A stretch of DNA of 64,000 bases from an uncultured Christensenella sp. (GTDB taxonomy: Bacteria; Bacillota; Clostridia; Christensenellales; Pumilibacteraceae), in the NCBI GenBank assembly GCA_910577435.1, contig CAJTLV010000002.1, positions 181,953 to 245,952 of the forward strand, read 5' to 3'. Positions 8,978 to 17,800 of this stretch are shown one piece after another (the first letter of the stretch is position 1; each line of letters begins with the position of its first letter). The notes under the pieces were generated by a model that saw only the letters and a program-made list of their open reading frames with translations, did not search any database and was not told where the DNA came from. The position numbers were made by a program, and so were the translations under genes.

Positions 8978-9880
8978 TTAAAATATTTCTTCTATAGCTG
9001 TAGATACCGCGATCGCGCCGTCGGCGGCGGCGGTAGTGAGCTGCCGCACCGATTTTCTTCTGCAATCGCCACCCGCATAAATGCCTTTCACGCTCGTGCG
9101 GCAGCATTCGTCGGCGATTATATATCCGCTCTCGTCGAGTTCCACCCCGAACGCGCCGTTATCGGGCTGCTGTCCTATCGCTACGAAAAGCGCGTCGAGT
9201 TCGATTTCCTGCGCTTTGCCTTTTACATCGACGGTAACGCCCGTGAGTTCGCCGTCGCCGTGAAGTTCTTTCACGACCGCATTCTCTACAAACCGCACCG
9301 AATTCAGGTTCTTACACCTGTCGATAAGCGCCGGTTCTGCGCGGTATTTGTCGCGCCTGTGGATTATGTAAACGAGCTTTGCTATGCCCGAAAGATACAG
9401 CGCATCGGTTATAGCCGCATTGCCGCCGCCCACTACGGCTACCGTCTTGTCCTTGAAGAACGCGCCGTCGCACAGCGCGCAATAGCTAACGCCCGCGCCG
9501 ATAAGGTCGTCCTCGCCCGCTATGCCCAGCCGTCTGTGTTCGCAACCCGCCGCGACGATCACTGCGCGCGCGGTATATTGCGATCTGTCCGTAGTAACTG
9601 CGAAAACGTCACCGTCTTTCTTTATGCCGACGACCGCTTCGCATTTGAAAACCGCGCCCGCTCGCTCGGCTTGATCGAACAGATCGGAAGCGAACTGCGC
9701 GCCCGAAATCGCGCCTATCGCAGGGTAATTTTCGACGAGCGGCGCGTCGACTATCTGACCGCCGAACGCTTCGCGCTCCAAGACGAGCGTCGATTTATTC
9801 GCCCTACAAGCGTAAACGGCGGCACTCAGTCCCGCCGTTCCGCCGCCGATTATAATGAAATCGTGCGTTGTTTTATTCAT
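8978..9880 (-). CDS. trxB: Thioredoxin reductase (NADPH)
   Basis: This flavoenzyme passes electrons from NADPH to a thioredoxin-like protein. The 300-residue sequence has the FAD motif IIGGGTAGLSAA at the N-terminus, the redox pair YCALCDG (Cys134 and Cys137), the second nucleotide motif VVGGGNAAITDAL, and the C-terminal FAD motif GIYAGGDC. Its length is normal for low-molecular-weight bacterial TrxB. It starts 3 nt after nrdD, whose product carries its own redoxin domain. The obvious inference is that TrxB reduces that domain to supply the ribonucleotide reductase. No separate trxA gene is present in the window. Confidence 0.95.
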   Translation of the reverse strand: MNKTTHDFIIIGGGTAGLSAAVYACRANKSTLVLEREAFGGQIVDAPLVENYPAIGAISGAQFASDLFDQAERAGAVFKCEAVVGIKKDGDVFAVTTDRSQYTARAVIVAAGCEHRRLGIAGEDDLIGAGVSYCALCDGAFFKDKTVAVVGGGNAAITDALYLSGIAKLVYIIHRRDKYRAEPALIDRCKNLNSVRFVENAVVKELHGDGELTGVTVDVKGKAQEIELDALFVAIGQQPDNGAFGVELDESGYIIADECCRTSVKGIYAGGDCRRKSVRQLTTAAADGAIAVSTAIEEIF

Positions 9881-9883
9881 TGA

Positions 9884-12262
9884 TTATCGCTTGCTCCCGT
9901 CTATGAATTTGCGTATAGCCGCAATGCCCGCGTACTTGTCGAACTTGTCTCCGTCGCTTACGATGAGCGTAGGCGCTTGCTTGACGCCGAACTTGACCGC
10001 TTCGTCGGGTTCGGCTACGGCGTTGACTATATCGAGATCGATACCGGCTTCTTCGAGCATCGGGATAGCCACCTTGCAGTTGGGACACGTCGGCGTGGTG
10101 AACAGCGAGTAGCTTACCTTTTCGCCCGTTACGTGGGGAATGTCCGTCACGGCGCAACCGCAGTCGCGGGGCGCACCCGGATGAGGGGTCGTGTATTTGA
10201 GAGTGTTATAGACTTTGCGGTCCTTGAACTCCTGCGACTTGCCGTCGTTCCAGTTCTGAACGGGACGGTAGTAGCCGGTTATGCGGCTGTTGACCTCCGT
10301 CTTTTTGCCGCACTTCGGACAGGTATATATCTCGCCCGCTATATAGCCGTGATCGCGGCAGACCGAGTAAGTCGGCGATAGCGTGAAGTACGGCAGTTTG
10401 TAGTTTTCGGCAACCGTGCGCACGAGCTTTGCCGCCGCTTTCCAGTCGGGCAATTTCTCGCCCAAGAACGTGTGGAATACCGTGCCGGAAGTGTACAGCG
10501 TTTGCAGTTCGTCCTGAATGTCGAGCGCCGAGAACACGTCTTCGGTATAGCCGACGGGCAGATGCGAGCTGTTGGTGTAGTACGGCGTGCCGTTCTCGTT
10601 GGCGGTGATGATGTCGGGATAGCGCTCTTTGTCGTGTTTTGCAAGACGGTATGTCGTCGACTCGGCAGGCGTCGCTTCGAGGTTGTACAGGTCGCCGTAG
10701 CGTTCCTGATATATGACGAGCCGTTCACGCATATGATTGAGCACGTCTTGCGCGAACTTTTGAACGCGCGGATCCGTAAGATTGGCTCTCAGCCACTTGG
10801 CATTGAGACCCGCCTCGTTCATACCGACGAGACCTATCGTCGAGAAGTGGTTGTCGAACGTGCCGAGATAGCGCTTTGTATACGGATATAAACCTTCGTT
10901 CATCAGTTTGGTTATGATGTCGCGCTTGATTTTGAGCGAACGCGCAGACACGTCCATAAGTTTATCGAGACGGTTGTAGAAGTCCTCTTCGTTTTCGGAC
11001 AAATATGCGAGTCTCGGCATATTGAGCGTCACGACGCCGACAGACCCCGTGCTCTCGCCGCTTCCGAAGAAGCCGCCCGATTTTTTGCGCAGTTCGCGAA
11101 GGTCGAGACGCAGACGGCAGCACATACTGCGGACGTCCGAAGGCTCCATATCCGAGTTGATATAGTTGGAGAAGTACGGCGTGCCGTATTTCGCCGCCAT
11201 TTCGAACAAGAGTTTGTTGTTCTCCGTCTCTGTCCAATCGAAATCGCGCGTAATGGAATAGGTCGGTATCGGGTATTGGAATCCGCGTCCGTTGGCGTCG
11301 CCCTCGATCATTATCTCGATGAACGCCTTGTTGACCATATCCATCTCTTTCTTGCAGTCTTTATACTTGAAGTTTTGCGGTTTGCCGCCTATGATCGCCG
11401 GCTGTTCCGCAAGGTCGGGCGGACACGTCCAGTCGAGCGTAATATTGCTGAACGGCGCCTGCGTACCCCAGCGCGACGGAGTGTTCACACCGTAAATGAA
11501 CGATTCGATGCACTTCTTGACTTCGCCGTATGTGAGCTTGTCCGCCTTGACGAACGGCGCAAGATATGTGTCGAACGACGAGAACGCCTGCGCGCCCGCC
11601 CATTCGTTCTGCATAATTCCCAAAAAGTTGACCATCTGGTTGCACAGCGTCGCAAGGTGCGAAGCGGGCGACGAACTGATCTTACCGGGTATACCGCCCA
11701 AGCCCTCCTGAATGAGCTGACGGAGCGACCAGCCCGCGCAGTAACCGGTGAGCATCGACAAATCGTGAATGTGAATATCCGCATTGCGGTGCGCCTGCGC
11801 GATCTCGTCGTCGTAAATCTCGCTCAACCAATAGTTGGCCGTGATCGCGCCGGAGTTGGACAGAATGAGTCCGCCGACCGAATACGTAACGGTAGAATTC
11901 TCTTTGACGCGCCAGTCCGACGCTTTTACATAGCTGTCGACAAGCTCTTTGTAGTCGAGTATCGTCGACTTCATATTGCGTATTTTTTCGCGCTGTTTGC
12001 GGTACAGTATGTACGCTTTGGCAACGTCGGCATAGCCTGCCTGTATAAGTACCCTTTCGACGCTGTCCTGAATATCTTCTACGGCTACAAGACCGTTATT
12101 CACCTTATCGGCGAAATCGGCGGTAACGCGCAAAGCAATAAGATCGACGATGTCGTCGTTGTACTGCTTGGACTGCGAGTCGAACGCCTTCCTGATAGCT
12201 TGACTTATCTTGGATATGTCAAACGCTGTTGTTTTGCCGTCTCTTTTGACTACTTTATACAT
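9884..12262 (-). CDS. nrdD: Anaerobic ribonucleotide reductase with fused redoxin domain
   Basis: This is a class III ribonucleoside-triphosphate reductase, which makes deoxyribonucleotides under anoxia using a glycyl radical. The start at 12262 (MYKVVKRDGKTTAFD) has a GGAGG site 8 nt upstream; an upstream extension in the same frame is non-coding. An ATP-cone fills about residues 1-95. Near the C-terminus are four zinc-type Cys (CRDHGY, CPKCGKK) and the radical-site region SRITGYYRPVQ (Gly near 663). After a Cys-containing linker (DCGCAV) comes a redoxin domain of about 80 residues with TTPTCPNCK (Cys726, Cys729) and the cis-Pro motif QAPTLIV. Such a domain is normally a separate protein. 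The activase NrdG is not in the window. Confidence 0.95.
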   Translation of the reverse strand: MYKVVKRDGKTTAFDISKISQAIRKAFDSQSKQYNDDIVDLIALRVTADFADKVNNGLVAVEDIQDSVERVLIQAGYADVAKAYILYRKQREKIRNMKSTILDYKELVDSYVKASDWRVKENSTVTYSVGGLILSNSGAITANYWLSEIYDDEIAQAHRNADIHIHDLSMLTGYCAGWSLRQLIQEGLGGIPGKISSSPASHLATLCNQMVNFLGIMQNEWAGAQAFSSFDTYLAPFVKADKLTYGEVKKCIESFIYGVNTPSRWGTQAPFSNITLDWTCPPDLAEQPAIIGGKPQNFKYKDCKKEMDMVNKAFIEIMIEGDANGRGFQYPIPTYSITRDFDWTETENNKLLFEMAAKYGTPYFSNYINSDMEPSDVRSMCCRLRLDLRELRKKSGGFFGSGESTGSVGVVTLNMPRLAYLSENEEDFYNRLDKLMDVSARSLKIKRDIITKLMNEGLYPYTKRYLGTFDNHFSTIGLVGMNEAGLNAKWLRANLTDPRVQKFAQDVLNHMRERLVIYQERYGDLYNLEATPAESTTYRLAKHDKERYPDIITANENGTPYYTNSSHLPVGYTEDVFSALDIQDELQTLYTSGTVFHTFLGEKLPDWKAAAKLVRTVAENYKLPYFTLSPTYSVCRDHGYIAGEIYTCPKCGKKTEVNSRITGYYRPVQNWNDGKSQEFKDRKVYNTLKYTTPHPGAPRDCGCAVTDIPHVTGEKVSYSLFTTPTCPNCKVAIPMLEEAGIDLDIVNAVAEPDEAVKFGVKQAPTLIVSDGDKFDKYAGIAAIRKFIDGSKR

Positions 12263-12287
12263 ATAGCAAACCTCCGAAAGTTTCAAC

Positions 12288-12316
12288 AGTATAGCACTAT
12301 TATACACCCTTGTCAA
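12288..12316 (-). promoter_or_regulatory. nrdD promoter
   Basis: The -35 TTGACA (12311-12316) and -10 TATACT (12288-12293) have a 17-nt spacer. Transcription should start near 12281, leaving a short leader with the GGAGG site at 12271-12275. Confidence 0.85.
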
Positions 12317-12324
12317 GCCTTTTA

Positions 12325-12340
12325 CCACAATATATTGTGG
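12325..12340. promoter_or_regulatory. NrdR-box-like palindrome, proximal
   Basis: CCACAATATATTGTGG is a perfect 16-bp palindrome that fits the NrdR box core (ACAxWATATWxTGT type). It sits 9 bp upstream of the nrdD -35. NrdR represses ribonucleotide reductase genes when dATP/ATP is high. Confidence 0.85.
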
Positions 12341-12366
12341 TTTATAAAAAAATTTTTCCACAAGTA

Positions 12367-12382
12367 CCACAATATATGGAAT
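12367..12382. promoter_or_regulatory. NrdR-box-like site, distal and imperfect
   Basis: The left half CCACAATATAT repeats the proximal box, while the right half is degraded. The centres of the two boxes are 42 bp apart, close to four helical turns. Pairs of boxes in helical phase are a hallmark of NrdR operators, though three turns is the usual distance. Confidence 0.7.
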
Positions 12383-12523
12383 AATAATTATGATATTTAT
12401 ACACAGCCGTCTAAATATGATTCGCAATTCGAAATGAGCAATTCGGAATGGAAATAACGCATTGCGGCAGATATAGCGGCGACGGAACTTTAAGTAGTTT
12501 GACAACGAATTTAATTACGCATT

Positions 12524-12549
12524 AAAAAAGGGCTTACTCGCCCTTTTCT
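12524..12549 (-). terminator. Intrinsic terminator overlapping a stop codon
   Basis: The stem AAAGGGC/GCCCTTT has a 6-nt loop that contains the stop codon of the 118-residue gene and is followed by a T run. It ends transcription coming from the right, which could include the large gene cluster. Confidence 0.85.
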
Positions 12550-12890
12550 TGTTCGATGTTTTCCGCGTTATCTTCTTTATCGCCCGTCACATCCGTTGCC
12601 GTATCCGCTGTCGCGTCTTCCGACGATTGCGGTTGCGGCGCGGCGTCGTCCGCCTTGTAAGGTTGGATGCGCTTAGTCGATTTCACTTTATTATAATAGA
12701 TAAGGAATGCTATCCCGCCGATAAAGAACACGAGCAGGATAAAGAGATTCCAAAGCACATACTCCTTTTTGGTGATGTCGAGGAATGCGAGCTTCAACAG
12801 GCAGAACAGCGCGAACGCGTACTGCACGGCGACTACCGCTATTATGATCACCACCCCATAGGTGGGCAAACCGATCGAACTTAACAGCAT
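12534..12890 (-). CDS. Small membrane protein, PLDc_N-like
   Basis: The 118-residue protein has two hydrophobic segments (about 10-34 and 44-65) joined by a short loop with FLDITKKEYVLW. The second ends in GGIAFLIYYNKVK, and an acidic Asp/Glu/Ala-rich tail of about 45 residues follows. The two-helix pattern resembles the PLDc_N (phospholipase D N-terminal, YcnE/cls-leader) family, a weak inference. It has its own promoter placed so close that the mRNA seems to start at the ATG, and no ribosome site is visible. It sits 39 nt downstream of the big cluster, so readthrough may also express it. Whether it belongs to that system is open. Confidence 0.7.
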   Translation of the reverse strand: MLLSSIGLPTYGVVIIIAVVAVQYAFALFCLLKLAFLDITKKEYVLWNLFILLVFFIGGIAFLIYYNKVKSTKRIQPYKADDAAPQPQSSEDATADTATDVTGDKEDNAENIEQEKGE

Positions 12891-12896
12891 AAAGAA

Positions 12897-12925
12897 ATTA
12901 TACCACTATTTTCTTTAACGGTCAA
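12897..12925 (-). promoter_or_regulatory. Promoter giving a leaderless mRNA
   Basis: The -35 TTGACC (12920-12925) and -10 TATAAT (12897-12902) have a 17-nt spacer. Only 6 nt separate the -10 from the ATG at 12890, so the transcript should begin at or within a base of the start codon. Confidence 0.75.
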
Positions 12926-12929
12926 GGAT

Positions 12930-14084
12930 TTACTTGAAGTTTTCGTACTCTTTTAGCGTCGCTTCGGAAATGCTGGGCGGAAGTTTTTTGAACGCCGCTT
13001 CGAACATTTCGCGTGTGAGCGGAATCGGTTGCGTACCGCCTGCGTCGCGAATGCGTTCGAGCGCCGTTCTGCACGTCTCTTCCAGAATGCCGCAGATGTC
13101 CGCCGCCGAATAATACCCCGCCTTTCTCTGCACAGTGCCGACGGGCGTGGTCTCGGTTACGGTGCGTTCGGTCATCTGCACTATGTCGTCTATCGATATA
13201 CCGCTAAGCGCTATGCCGTCGAGCTTGCTCTCTATTATCGCACGCTTCGCCACTACGTCGGGAGGCGGAACGTGAACGCGGTACGAGAACCGTTTATACC
13301 GAAGATACGCGGGATCTATCATATCGGGGCGGTTTGTCGCGCCGATGAGAATGCGTTTGGACCCGTCGATACCGAATCCGTTTATGCGCTGTAAAAGCTC
13401 GGTCGTGACGGCGGCTTTATAGTCCTTAGTATCGTTGGTGCGCCGACTGAAAATCGATTCGCACTCGTCGACGAACAAGATCGCGCCGTCGGGGCAAGCT
13501 TCTATCTCTTGAAATATCTGCTTGACCGCCTGTTCCGATTCGCCCACATACGACTTGAATATATCCGCAGGCGTGACTATGAACAGCGGCAGATTCATCG
13601 CGTTGGCTATCGCTTCCGCAAACATAGTTTTGCCCGTGCCGGGCGCGCCGTACATCAACAGTCCCAGTCCGCCCTCTATCTTATAATATTTCAGAACGTC
13701 GGGGTTCTGCGCCATAAACATAAAGCTCTTGACGAGCGCCTTTACGTCGTCCAAGCCCTTTATGTCGTCCATAGTCGTCTTTGGCACTTGGCTTTTCATT
13801 ACCGAACCGTAGCTCGCGGCGGTGTTGCTTAACTGCTCGAAATACTTGGCGTATATCTCGCTCTTATCACGGTCGGTGACGCGCATAGACAGAGTTTTCG
13901 CTATCTGCGCCGCGCGCGAATATTCTGTGCGAAGATTGCGCTTTACGCCGTCGTCTAGGTCGCGCTTGTCCTTCTTGCCCGCCAAAAGCGTTCGGATCTT
14001 GCCCGTACACTCGTTGAACTGCTTTTCAAGCTCTTCGATGGATTGCTGTGCGTCCGAAGCCGCCGCCTTGCCTATTCCTGCCAT
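12930..14084 (-). CDS. Vps4/katanin-like AAA ATPase
   Basis: A 384-residue single-domain AAA ATPase. The first 95 residues are helical and could form a MIT-like or coiled bundle. The AAA core has Walker A GAPGTGKT (146-153), a pore-loop region KSYVGESEQAVKQIF that closely parallels the SKWMGESE loop of Vps4, Walker B AILFVDECES (D206, E207) and GATNRPDMID. The expected LxRRF arginine-finger segment reads LRYKRF. The C-terminus PPSISEATLKEYENF matches the terminal helix typical of the meiotic clade (Vps4, katanin, spastin). Such enzymes pull subunits out of filaments. The gene follows a helical basic protein by 37 nt and is the last gene of the cluster. The AAA call is firm; the Vps4 likeness is by eye. 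Confidence 0.9.
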   Translation of the reverse strand: MAGIGKAAASDAQQSIEELEKQFNECTGKIRTLLAGKKDKRDLDDGVKRNLRTEYSRAAQIAKTLSMRVTDRDKSEIYAKYFEQLSNTAASYGSVMKSQVPKTTMDDIKGLDDVKALVKSFMFMAQNPDVLKYYKIEGGLGLLMYGAPGTGKTMFAEAIANAMNLPLFIVTPADIFKSYVGESEQAVKQIFQEIEACPDGAILFVDECESIFSRRTNDTKDYKAAVTTELLQRINGFGIDGSKRILIGATNRPDMIDPAYLRYKRFSYRVHVPPPDVVAKRAIIESKLDGIALSGISIDDIVQMTERTVTETTPVGTVQRKAGYYSAADICGILEETCRTALERIRDAGGTQPIPLTREMFEAAFKKLPPSISEATLKEYENFK

Positions 14085-14121
14085 TGTATGATTTCTCCTT
14101 GAAAAAGTCGGCGCGCAGCGA

Positions 14122-14853
14122 TCATATAATATCGCTTATATCGGACACGCCGCCGTTGCCGCCGCTCTTGGGTGCGCTCGAACCGACACCCGACGAACCG
14201 CCGTCGACGGGCGCGCCGCCGTCCTCGCCGCGCGCTTTGATAATGTCCGCGATCATCATTGCCGCCGCCGATTTTTCGGGCGGCGCGTCGGTCTTGCCTT
14301 TCTTTCCCGACATACCGTTTTTGGACATATACTTTTGCATTTTGCCGGTCGCGTTTTTGAGCGCGCCCGTTATTTCCATAGTCATCTCGTATTTGAGCAT
14401 AAGCCCGTCGACGACCGATTTCATTCTGCCGACGTTGTTATTGATGACTTGACGCATTTTGCGCCGACGCTTCCACCGTGCAAAAAATCCGTAATTTTGC
14501 TGTTGCCACTCGCCCATAATCTGCTCGTCGTAGATCATCGCGTCGTCGATAAAGGTTATCGCCTCGTTGAGACATTCCATCGCGACGTTTATCGACGACA
14601 GAGTTTCCATTACCTCGCGAAGCTGTATCGCGACGTCGAGAAACGTAGTCAGTATCTGCGTCAAGTAATGTTCCTCGCCGTATTTGAGCTGCATATCGAC
14701 GGCTTTATTGGCGAGCGCTTGCAGTTTCGCGTCGAACTCCGAACTTTTCTGCTCGCGCTCGTACTGCATCTGCACTTTATTGAACCCGTCGCGGAACGAG
14801 TCGCTCGCGGACTTGGGTTGTTTCGTCTTTACGTCTTCGGTGTCTTTACCCAT
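14122..14853 (-). CDS. All-helical basic protein, possible ESCRT-III-like filament
   Basis: I do not recognise this 243-residue protein by family. Residues 15-175 look entirely alpha-helical, with no Gly or Pro breaks over long stretches and a strongly basic patch at 127-134 (WKRRRKMR). A flexible Gly/Ser/Pro/Lys linker follows, with one more predicted helix (about 195-208), and the protein ends in GGVSDISDII. Helical core, basic patch, flexible linker and short terminal motif is the plan of ESCRT-III proteins, whose tails dock onto Vps4 MIT domains. The next gene downstream is a Vps4-like ATPase. This match is structural reasoning, not sequence identity. A coiled-coil adaptor is the alternative. 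Confidence 0.7.
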   Translation of the reverse strand: MGKDTEDVKTKQPKSASDSFRDGFNKVQMQYEREQKSSEFDAKLQALANKAVDMQLKYGEEHYLTQILTTFLDVAIQLREVMETLSSINVAMECLNEAITFIDDAMIYDEQIMGEWQQQNYGFFARWKRRRKMRQVINNNVGRMKSVVDGLMLKYEMTMEITGALKNATGKMQKYMSKNGMSGKKGKTDAPPEKSAAAMMIADIIKARGEDGGAPVDGGSSGVGSSAPKSGGNGGVSDISDII

Positions 14854-14875
14854 AATATAAACTCCTTGTTATAGG

Positions 14876-17800
14876 TTATTTTACGTATTTTTCTACGGCT
14901 TTCGCTATGCGCTCGCGCGTCGCTCTGCCGTTGTCCGAGAAGTCGTGCGCATATACGCGCAAAATATGCCAGCCGCGCGCGATCAGGCTGTTTATACGTC
15001 CCTCGTTGCAATCGTAATAATCGTCGCCCGCGCGATGAACGCTTTCGCACAGCACGCCCAGTTCCGCCCGTCGCCCGTCCGCAGACATAACTGCTATCGG
15101 AATGCGCACCGAACCTTTCGTGCCGCCGTAGCCGTACACGACGCGCTCGCGCGCAACGCCGCAAGCGACTATTTCCTCGCCGACCGCGCGTATAAACGCG
15201 TTTTCCGGCTCGCGCGCTGTGAACTGTTCTTTTATGTGCGCGCCGCAATACATTCTCACGAATGTGAGATAATCGCGGATGAATTTTATGTTCTCGTTGG
15301 TTATGTCTTCCGCCTCGATCGAATGAAGGACGGTGATGCTGCTCTTCGCCCGCGTGACGGCGACGTTGAATATGCACTGACCGAGCGAACTGCGGTTGAG
15401 TTCTCCGAACGACTGTTCGACCTCGCCGCCCTTGCGCCGCCCGTAAGTGAGCGACAGTATCATATGCTCGGTCTCTCTGCCCTGAACGGTTTCTATCGTT
15501 TTGAAGAACGCGAGTTTTTCGGCAACGTCGCCGAAGTTCTGTATCGCGCGGTTCAGTTTTTCGTTGAGCGCGGCGTTCTTTTCGACGAGCCGCTTAATGA
15601 GATCGATCTGCTTTATGCCGAACGCGACCACGCCGAAACTCGACGCAAGCACGCCTTTTTTGTCGTCGAAGTATCTGTCGAAGTGACGCTCGACCGCCTT
15701 GACGGCTTCTTCCGCCTCGCGAACGTTCATTCCGTCCTCGCAATAGCCGTCTACCGAAATATCGGTAAAGCCGAGTTCGTCGTCGATAAGTACGGGCGCG
15801 GGGAACGTATGCATATCGGGGTAGTACCGCGCCTGCGAATACGCGATGAGCGCTTCTGTATTACTGCGGTAGTGGCAGTCGAATCTGCGCACGTCGAACG
15901 CCTTATTGTGGAGTGCAAGTCCGAGCGCCGAAGTAGTCGGATCGAGTATCTCTATCTCTCCGTCCGCGCCCGTCACCGTCTTTTCGTACACAGTCGCGAA
16001 ATGACGTATGGGCGGCATTTGCCACTCGTCGCCGACAAGCACGCACTGTTTTGAGCGCATAAGCGCAGGCAGCAATCCCGTCGGCTCGGATTGGCTTGCC
16101 TCGTCCACTATCACCACGTCGAACCGTGAGAAATCATCGCCACGCATAAGCACGCTGACCGTCGACGGCGAGAGAAGGAAGCATTTTTTGAGCTTGAATA
16201 TCGCGTTGCCGTTGTTCTTGAACAACCGCCGGAGATTTTCCGCGCCGTTGCGTTCCTCGTGCAAAAATTTGAAGTCGGGGTCGGACGGATTTATCCGTTC
16301 CAAACACTTGCCCTCGATGATCGTCGCGTTCGCGTGCTCGGCGACACGCTCGGCGGAAGTACGACTGCCCAGTTCTTTTTCCACGCGGTCGCCCATACCG
16401 TTCCTATCGTCGCCTATCGCGTTCGCCGCGCCCGCCGAAGCGAGTGCGAAAAGCGAGCGGTCGAACCACTGCGAAAAGGTATGCGCGCCTTTTTCGCGCT
16501 CGCCGTACTCGAACGGTTTGAAGAACCGATCGAGCGGAAGAACGCCTTTCTTTTTCCCGTCGAAATAATCGTCTGCCGCGCCGACGAGCGTGCGGTCGCC
16601 GCATTCCTTGACATAGTATTCGAGTTCGTCCGACGTGACCGTATCGACGCTCTCGCTGTAATAATTGCGGAAATGCGTTTCGCCGAACCGCACAAGGTCG
16701 TCGAGCAACGCGCATATTTCGTTTACGGTGTTCCCGCCGAGTTCGACCAGCGAAGCGACGAACAGCGTGCCGTCCCCGTCTTTCACCGACGGACAGGAAA
16801 GAATGTTCCGCGCCGCGACCGCGCCGACCGCAGTTTCTCTGCCGCCCGACAATCCCAACGCTTGTAGCGCGCCGTCGAGTTCAGACGCCGCTATCGCCGC
16901 TTTCGCGCGCAGTGACAGCTCGCCTACGGTATATTCGTCGACGCATAAAAGCCGTGCGCACTCGACTATCCTGTCATATTCCCCGTTAACCGATCCGATA
17001 AGCGCGTTTATGTCGTCGGTCTCGATGTTGCCCATTTCGACCAGCGCCCCGATCTCTTCGTCCGACAGTTTCTTGCGTGCAAAACGGAAAAAATCCTGCC
17101 GTAACTTTTCAAGTTCCGCGATACAATCCAGATAAGCCGCATAGTCCGCCGCCGCACGCGCTATCTCGGTCGCGGTAGGCGCGTCGAGATAACTCAGCTT
17201 GGACAACGACTTCACCGCGCTCTCCGCCTTGATGTTTTCTATAAAATTGGGTTTGCCGTCGCCGAGAAGAACGGACAGCTTTTTCGCTCCCGCCGCTATC
17301 TTCTTACCGTCGTCGTCCGTCAATTCGTCTTTGAAAACGGCACGCGCCGCAGTCAGTCTGTCCGCGCCGCGCTCCGCCTTTTCGGTATACGCGCGCGCCA
17401 GCTTGATCAGTCTGTCGCCGTCGCACGCCGCGCCGCCGACGAGCGCATAATTGTCTCGAATGAGTTTTAATTGCTTATCGGTGACCGTTCCGTCCGTTGC
17501 GACTCCCGCAAGGGCCTTTGCCGCGTCGCGCGCGTCGTCGACGTTGATTACCGCCGCGCCGTCGCCGCCGTCCGCATCGAACTTTATAATTGCGGCTTTC
17601 AATCTTTCTATCGCGACGCCGTCCGCTTTTGCGATACTTTCGATACCGTCGCGCGTCAATCCGCACGAGTGAACGCGGCATACGTCGGCGAGCGCCACGT
17701 CGCCGCCTATCCCCGCCGACCTTCCGGCACTAAGCACGCGTTCGATTTTCTTTGCGATCTTGCCCGCCGCAGCGTATGCGCTCTCGACGTCGAAGTCGAA

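Noticed and set aside
12263..12505. N-terminal extension of NrdD to 12505
   Set aside because: The extra part runs through the promoter and NrdR boxes, lacks similarity to the ATP-cone start, and the ATG at 12262 has a GGAGG site.
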